From Micromonospora sp. MP36 (GTDB taxonomy: Bacteria; Actinomycetota; Actinomycetes; Mycobacteriales; Micromonosporaceae), in assembly GCF_008119785.1 (NCBI RefSeq), contig NZ_VSFA01000011.1:1-64000 (forward strand): 64,000 bases of DNA. Direction: 5' to 3'. Positions 61,201-64,000 of the stretch are shown one piece after another. The notes beneath the pieces were generated by a model. The model was given only the letters and a program-made list of their open reading frames with translations. It searched no databases and was not told where the DNA came from. Made by a program: the position numbers and the translations under genes. Numbering within the stretch: position 1 is the first letter of the stretch; each line of letters begins with the position of its first letter.

Positions 61201-61929
61201 TTGAGCCTCACCCTGTTGCCCGCCGTGGACGTCGCCGACGGTCAGGCCGTCCGGCTCGTGCAGGGCGCCGCCGGCAGCGCGACCGCGTACGGCGATCCGC
61301 TGGAGGCGGCCCTCGCCTGGCAGTCCGACGGTGCCGAGTGGATCCACCTGGTCGACCTGGACGCCGCCTTCGGCCGGGGCTCGAACGCCCACCTGCTGGC
61401 CGAGGTGGTCCGGCAGCTCGATGTGAAGGTGGAGCTCTCCGGCGGCATCCGGGACGACGAGTCGCTGGAGGCGGCGCTGGGCACCGGGGCGGCCCGGGTC
61501 AACATCGGCACCGCCGCACTGGAGGACCCGCAGTGGTGCGACCGGGTCTGCGGTGAGTACGGCGACCGGGTGGCGATCGGGCTGGACGTGCGCGGCCGTA
61601 CCCTCTCCGCCCGGGGCTGGACCCGCGACGGCGGTGACCTGTGGGAGGTGCTGGAGCGGCTGGACAAGGCCGGCGCCTCCCGGTATGTGGTCACCGACAT
61701 CACCAAGGACGGCACCATGCGCGGGCCGAACCTGGAGCTGCTGCGCGAGGTCTGCTCTCGCACCGACGCGCCGGTGATCGCCTCCGGCGGGGTCTCCACC
61801 CTGGACGACCTGCGCGCCCTGGCCGGCCTGGAGCCGGTGGGCGTGGAGGGCGTGATCGCCGGCAAGGCGCTCTACGCCGGGGCGTTCACCGTCGCCGAGG
61901 CGCTCGCCACGCTGCGGGCCGCGGCGTGA
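61201..61929 (+). CDS. priA: Bifunctional HisA/TrpF isomerase PriA
   Basis: This 242-residue (beta-alpha)8 barrel isomerises ProFAR in histidine synthesis and, in actinobacteria, also phosphoribosylanthranilate in tryptophan synthesis. [18 protein letters not shown] near residue 5 contains the first catalytic Asp and [19 protein letters not shown] near 164 the second. [10 protein letters not shown] and [12 protein letters not shown] are phosphate-binding loops. It starts with TTG, supported by GAGGAGAAG upstream. It overlaps the RidA gene as GTGA. Dual activity is inferred from lineage. Confidence 0.93.
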   Translation: MSLTLLPAVDVADGQAVRLVQGAAGSATAYGDPLEAALAWQSDGAEWIHLVDLDAAFGRGSNAHLLAEVVRQLDVKVELSGGIRDDESLEAALGTGAARVNIGTAALEDPQWCDRVCGEYGDRVAIGLDVRGRTLSARGWTRDGGDLWEVLERLDKAGASRYVVTDITKDGTMRGPNLELLREVCSRTDAPVIASGGVSTLDDLRALAGLEPVGVEGVIAGKALYAGAFTVAEALATLRAAA

Positions 61930-62324
61930 CCTCCCCGGTCGTCACCCGCCTTGGCTCCGGCGGGCCGTGGGAGGCCCGGTTCGGCTACTCGCGGGTGGTG
62001 CGGGTCGGGAACCTGGCGATCACCGCCGGCTGCACCTCGACGGTGGACGGGCGGGTGGCGCACGTGGGGGATGCCGGTGCCCAGACCGCGCAGGCGCTGC
62101 GCATCGGCCTGGACGCACTCGCCGAGGTGGGTGTCGAGCCGGCCGACGTGATCCGGACCCGGATGTACGTGACGGACCGGAGTCACGCCGACGAGGTCGG
62201 ACGGGCGCACAACGCGGTGTTCGGGGCGGTCCGCCCGGTGGCGACGATGGTCGTGGTGGCCGGGCTGATCGACCCGGAGCATCTGGTTGAGGTGGAGCTG
62301 GAGGCGTACCTGCCGGACCGCTGA
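61926..62324 (+). CDS. RidA family (YjgF/YER057c) protein
   Basis: This 132-residue protein resembles the RidA imine/enamine deaminases, which detoxify reactive amino acid intermediates. [36 protein letters not shown] (with the conserved Arg) and the C-terminal [16 protein letters not shown] are family features. The GTG overlaps the priA stop. Its presence in the his operon suits a role in clearing intermediates, which is inference. Confidence 0.88.
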   Translation: MTSPVVTRLGSGGPWEARFGYSRVVRVGNLAITAGCTSTVDGRVAHVGDAGAQTAQALRIGLDALAEVGVEPADVIRTRMYVTDRSHADEVGRAHNAVFGAVRPVATMVVVAGLIDPEHLVEVELEAYLPDR

Positions 62325-62383
62325 GTCGGCGGCCCCGGCGGGGTGCCGGCGCCCTGCAGTGGGCGTGGTCACGTCGGGCCAAA

Positions 62384-62416
62384 TAAGTTGTGCGCAACTT
62401 AATTGGGCACTACTGT
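62384..62416 (+). promoter_or_regulatory. OhrR-type operator and promoter
   Basis: TAAGTTG-TGCG-CAACTTA (62384-62401) is a perfect palindrome in a locally AT-rich patch. A promoter TTGTGC (62388-62393) with TACTGT (62411-62416), 17-bp spacing, overlaps it. The start codon of the MarR-family gene is 7 bases after the -10. The regulator probably represses its own operon here and lets go when oxidised by organic peroxide. Confidence 0.83.
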
Positions 62417-62423
62417 TCGAGGC

Positions 62424-62870
62424 GTGACCGACGATCTGGTGCTGCGCCGGCAGGTGTGCTTCGCCCTCTACGCGGCGTCACGCGCCCTCACCGACGTCTA
62501 CCGGCCCCTCCTCGACGCGCACGGGCTGACCTACCCGCAGTACCTGGTGCTGCTGGTGCTGTGGGAGCGCGACGACGAGCCGCCCACCGTCTCCGAGCTC
62601 GGCGCCCGGCTGCGACTGGACTCCGGCACGCTCTCCCCGCTGCTCAGGCGGCTGGAGGCGGCCGGTCTGGTGGTGCGTACCCGCTCGGCGCGGGACGAGC
62701 GCCGGGTCGAGGTGGGCCTCACCGCGCAGGGCCGGGCCCTGCGGCAGCGGATGGACGAGGTGCCCCGGCGGGTGGCCCGAGCCACGGGCCTCACCGACGC
62801 CGAGCTGGTCGCCCTGCGCGACACCCTCACCCGGGTCACTGAGACGATCCACCGACAGAAGGAGCAGTGA
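62424..62870 (+). CDS. ohrR: MarR family regulator, OhrR-like
   Basis: This 148-residue winged-helix repressor carries a cysteine at position 13 ([16 protein letters not shown]), matching the redox-sensing Cys of OhrR, followed by [14 protein letters not shown]. The recognition segment is [23 protein letters not shown] near residues 54-76 and the wing [14 protein letters not shown]. With the downstream ohr gene and the palindromic operator, an organic-hydroperoxide sensor is strongly indicated. GTGA overlaps with ohr. Confidence 0.9.
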   Translation: MTDDLVLRRQVCFALYAASRALTDVYRPLLDAHGLTYPQYLVLLVLWERDDEPPTVSELGARLRLDSGTLSPLLRRLEAAGLVVRTRSARDERRVEVGLTAQGRALRQRMDEVPRRVARATGLTDAELVALRDTLTRVTETIHRQKEQ

Positions 62871-63301
62871 CCACCATGCAGGTGCTCTACACCGCGTCCG
62901 CGCGGGCGACCGGGGACGGCCGGGACGGCCACGTCTGCACCTCGGACGGCACCCTCGACCTGAACCTGGCGATCCCCAAGGAGATGGGGGGCGCCGGCGG
63001 CGCGGCCAACCCGGAGCAGCTCTTCGCCGCCGGCTACGCGGCCTGCTTCCACTCCGCGCTGCGGCTCGTCGCGCGCCGGACCAGGGCGGACGTCTCCGGG
63101 TCGGTCGTCGAGGCCGAGGTGGGCATCGGCCCGAACGGCAGCGGTGGCTACGGCCTTGCCGTCACCCTGCTGGTCGATCTGCCCGCCGTCGCGCGGGCCA
63201 CTGCCGAGCAGCTCGTCGCGCAGGCCCACGAGGTCTGCCCGTACTCCGCCGCGACCCGGGGCAACGTCGCGGTCGCCCTCACCGTCCGTGAGACGCGATG
63301 A
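62867..63301 (+). CDS. ohr: Organic hydroperoxide resistance protein Ohr
   Basis: This 144-residue OsmC/Ohr-family thiol peroxidase reduces organic hydroperoxides. The peroxidatic Cys is in [14 protein letters not shown] near residue 60 and the resolving Cys in [14 protein letters not shown] near 127. The catalytic Arg and Glu context ([11 protein letters not shown]) is present. GTG 62867 overlaps the regulator stop; ATG 62876 three codons later has AGAAGGAG 11 bases upstream and may be the true start. Confidence 0.93.
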   Translation: MTTMQVLYTASARATGDGRDGHVCTSDGTLDLNLAIPKEMGGAGGAANPEQLFAAGYAACFHSALRLVARRTRADVSGSVVEAEVGIGPNGSGGYGLAVTLLVDLPAVARATAEQLVAQAHEVCPYSAATRGNVAVALTVRETR

Positions 63302-64000
63302 GCACCAACCGCGAGATCCACCTGGCCGCCCGCCCGCAGGGCTGGCCCAGCGCCGACAACTTCCGCCTCGTGGCGACCGAGGTGCCGACCCCGGGGCCGG
63401 GGCAGATCGTGGTCCGCAACCGGTTCATGTCGGTCGACCCGTACATGCGCGGCCGGATGAACGACGTCAAGTCGTACGTGCCGCCGTTCGCGCTCGACGC
63501 CCCGCTCGACGGCGGCGCGGTCGGCGAGGTGGTGGCCAGCGCGGCCGACGGGTTCGCGCCCGGCGACACCGTGCTGCACGGCCTCGGCTGGCGCGAGTAC
63601 GCGCTGGTCGACGCGAAGGCCGCCCGCCAGGTCGACCCGGACCTCGCCCCGGTGAGCGCCTACCTGGGTGTGCTCGGCATGACCGGGCTGACCGCGTACG
63701 CCGGCCTGCTCGACGTGGCCGCCATGAAGCCCGGCGAGACCGTCTTCGTCTCCGGCGCGGCCGGCGCGGTGGGCAGCATGGTCGGCCAGATCGCCAAGCT
63801 GCGCGGCGCGGCCCGGGTGGTCGGCAGCGCCGGCTCACCGGCCAAGGTCGAGCGGCTCCTGGGGCTCGGCTTCGACGCCGCCTTCGACTACCACGACGGC
63901 CCGGTGTACGACGCGCTCAAGGCCGTCGCGCCCGACGGCGTCGACGTGTACTTCGACAACGTCGGCGGCGAGCACCTGGAGGCCGCGATCGGGGCGATGA
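63298..64000 (+). CDS. NADP-dependent oxidoreductase (MDR/PTGR-like), truncated by the window edge
   Basis: The visible 234 residues belong to a zinc-free medium-chain reductase of the prostaglandin reductase/CurA type. The N-terminal GroES-like domain has [10 protein letters not shown] near residue 45. The Rossmann fold begins with [18 protein letters not shown] near 149. [15 protein letters not shown] near 218 is characteristic of this branch. It reduces alpha,beta-unsaturated carbonyls, which fits a peroxide/electrophile defence operon with OhrR and Ohr. The ATG overlaps the ohr stop. The 3' end lies outside the window. Confidence 0.88.
   Translation, partial: MSTNREIHLAARPQGWPSADNFRLVATEVPTPGPGQIVVRNRFMSVDPYMRGRMNDVKSYVPPFALDAPLDGGAVGEVVASAADGFAPGDTVLHGLGWREYALVDAKAARQVDPDLAPVSAYLGVLGMTGLTAYAGLLDVAAMKPGETVFVSGAAGAVGSMVGQIAKLRGAARVVGSAGSPAKVERLLGLGFDAAFDYHDGPVYDALKAVAPDGVDVYFDNVGGEHLEAAIGAM

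Overview
The window is about 74% G+C chromosomal DNA from a high-GC actinomycete. Gene content and order point to the Micromonosporaceae, most likely Micromonospora or a close relative. The evidence is the SAV_6107-type HEPN gene heading an imuA'-imuB-dnaE2 cassette, a meso-DAP type MurE, a MurT/GatD pair, SepF/YggT/DivIVA after ftsZ, bifunctional PriA in the his operon, and many GTG and some TTG starts. No rRNA, tRNA, prophage, IS element or CRISPR array was seen. This is mainly a core-genome region whose unusual features lie between the genes.

Layout. 1-5.4 kb: a YbaK-like deacylase, a TetR regulator divergent from an FAD monooxygenase across a palindromic operator, and a three-gene electron-transfer module (ferric-reductase-like membrane flavoprotein, FMN-binding lipoprotein-like carrier, ApbE flavin transferase). 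5.4-12.9 kb: an SOS-box-controlled mutagenesis operon (HEPN, imuA', imuB, dnaE2). 12.9-17.8 kb: TauE/SafE permease, methyltransferase, phosphodiesterase, DNA polymerase IV, DUF3040. 17.9-22.8 kb: a leftward MoxR-DUF58-transglutaminase operon. 22.8-28.9 kb: leuS behind a leucine attenuator, then leftward murT-gatD-TVP38. 29-47 kb: the division and cell wall (dcw) cluster from mraZ to divIVA, with murD absent from its usual place between mraY and ftsW and pgeF absent after ftsZ. 47-56.6 kb: membrane hypotheticals, DUF167, a CPA1 antiporter, a DksA/TraR-type protein, lspA, rluD, and a ParA/MinD-like protein with a repetitive N-terminus. 56.7-62.3 kb: hisD-hisC-hisB-hisH-priA with two small membrane proteins and a RidA protein. 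62.4-64 kb: OhrR-like regulator, Ohr peroxidase and a truncated NADP-dependent oxidoreductase.

How the genes work together. The dcw block makes the UDP-MurNAc peptide (MurC, E, F), lipid I and II (MraY, MurG), polymerises and crosslinks it (FtsW, FtsI), and organises the septum and growth zones (FtsZ, SepF, FtsQ, FtsL, DivIVA). The divergent MurT/GatD amidates the glutamate of lipid II. MraZ has a textbook operator on its own promoter.

The strongest unexplained signals are: (1) a family of short repeats sitting exactly at gene junctions, starting on the upstream stop codon and in several cases ending in a Shine-Dalgarno and start codon; (2) a leader peptide with three leucine codons plus a terminator before leuS; (3) the missing murD; (4) a recurring TANNNT-N6-8-start-codon architecture that suggests leaderless transcripts; and (5) a structured leader and repeat-rich spacers in the mutasome operon.
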